Source: Sipunculus nudus (lineage: Eukaryota; Annelida; Sipuncula; Golfingiida; Sipunculidae). Taken from it: a stretch of DNA of 64,000 nt. The position numbers were made by a program, and so were the translations under genes. The DNA lies in assembly GCA_026874595.1 (NCBI GenBank), contig CM049320.1, forward strand, positions 42,790,714 through 42,854,713, read 5' to 3'. Numbering within the stretch: position 1 is the first letter of the stretch; each line of letters starts with the position of its first letter. This document shows, in pieces, positions 63,557 to 64,000 of this stretch. The notes under the pieces are model-generated. The model worked only from the letters and a program-made list of their open reading frames with translations, ran no database searches and was not told the DNA's origin.

Positions 63557-64000
63557 GTCAGGACACTCAGTCTTATCAAACAGGCAGTCTCTGTGTGTTC
63601 CTGTTCAGTGCTGTAGATATACATCCTCATTGTGTTTCAAATTGTGCACTTTTGAAACACATTAAGCTCATTAATTATTTGAAGCTAATTAATTGTTTGG
63701 AATGACACACAGACACAGTGTTTAACTCATCATCCACCATCCGTCCACAATTCACAATAAATGCTACTTCTCCTTTTTAGCCAACCTGTGAGCTAATGCG
63801 ATGGTGTGGCGTCGTCCGTTGTCCGGAGTCTGTCGTTTGTTGTTTGTATGTTTACCCATACTATCTCGAAAACAACAGGAGCTAGCATCACAAAATTTTA
63901 TGCGATAAATTAGCCACTTTAAATATTTTACAGAAATGATCCCAGAGGTGAGCCCTCTCATGTTTGTTCAAATGTTTGTACATTTGATGAATTTTGGTAG
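63557..64000. other. start of intron 9, with a family D-related element from 63,774
   Basis: From 63,774 TTTTTAGCCAACCTGTGAG is followed by a GTC-rich tract (CGTCGTCCGTTGTCC) and ATCTCGAAAACAACAGGAGC, the same order as at 53,368. The element runs off the window. Confidence 0.55.

Overview
This is a eukaryotic, non-coding-rich animal window: AT-rich, intron-containing, with no long open reading frames and no prokaryotic gene organisation. The repeat content resembles that of bivalve mollusc genomes: GTCY-type microsatellite elements starting TTTTAGCTCAGCTGA, and elements starting GTATCCGCC. The organism call (bivalve mollusc, species unknown) is an inference from remembered repeat style, not from a search.

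Only one gene is supported. Nine plus-strand exons between 37,200 and 63,556 splice in consistent phase into about 400 codons of a type I membrane receptor of the tumour necrosis factor receptor superfamily (TNFRSF). Its parts, in order, are the hydrophobic core of a signal peptide, about 190 residues of cysteine-rich ectodomain (exons 1-5), a linker, one transmembrane helix (exon 7) and an acidic cytoplasmic tail (exons 7-9) that runs off the right edge. The start codon is in an exon upstream that I could not identify. No death domain is visible; one could lie beyond the window.

Layout. 1-37 kb is intergenic or first-intron DNA made almost wholly of mobile-element copies nested up to three deep. 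37.2-44.97 kb is a 7.6-kb intron filled by another nested element. 44.97-48.2 kb holds four small ectodomain exons separated by short introns full of minisatellites. 48.2-57.6 kb contains the linker exon between element-rich introns. 57.6-63.6 kb has the transmembrane and tail exons and a 3.4-kb minisatellite.

Two things stand out. First, three separate minisatellites in this gene each duplicate an exon-intron boundary: an 80-bp unit carrying the 3' splice site of exon 1, a 51-52-bp unit carrying the 5' splice site of exon 3, and a 46-bp unit carrying the 5' splice site of exon 8 (about 73 copies, roughly 45 of which keep a strong CAAG|GTGAG donor). Second, at least four mobile-element families (called A-D here) share one architecture: a 5' terminal hairpin, a microsatellite, core tandem repeats, a subterminal copy of the 5' end in inverted orientation, a 3' hairpin, and a final CTAG or CTTG inserted at TT. 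This matches Helentron-associated non-autonomous rolling-circle elements (HINE/DINE-1/pearl-like). Four insertions are confirmed by uninterrupted copies of the target inside the same window.
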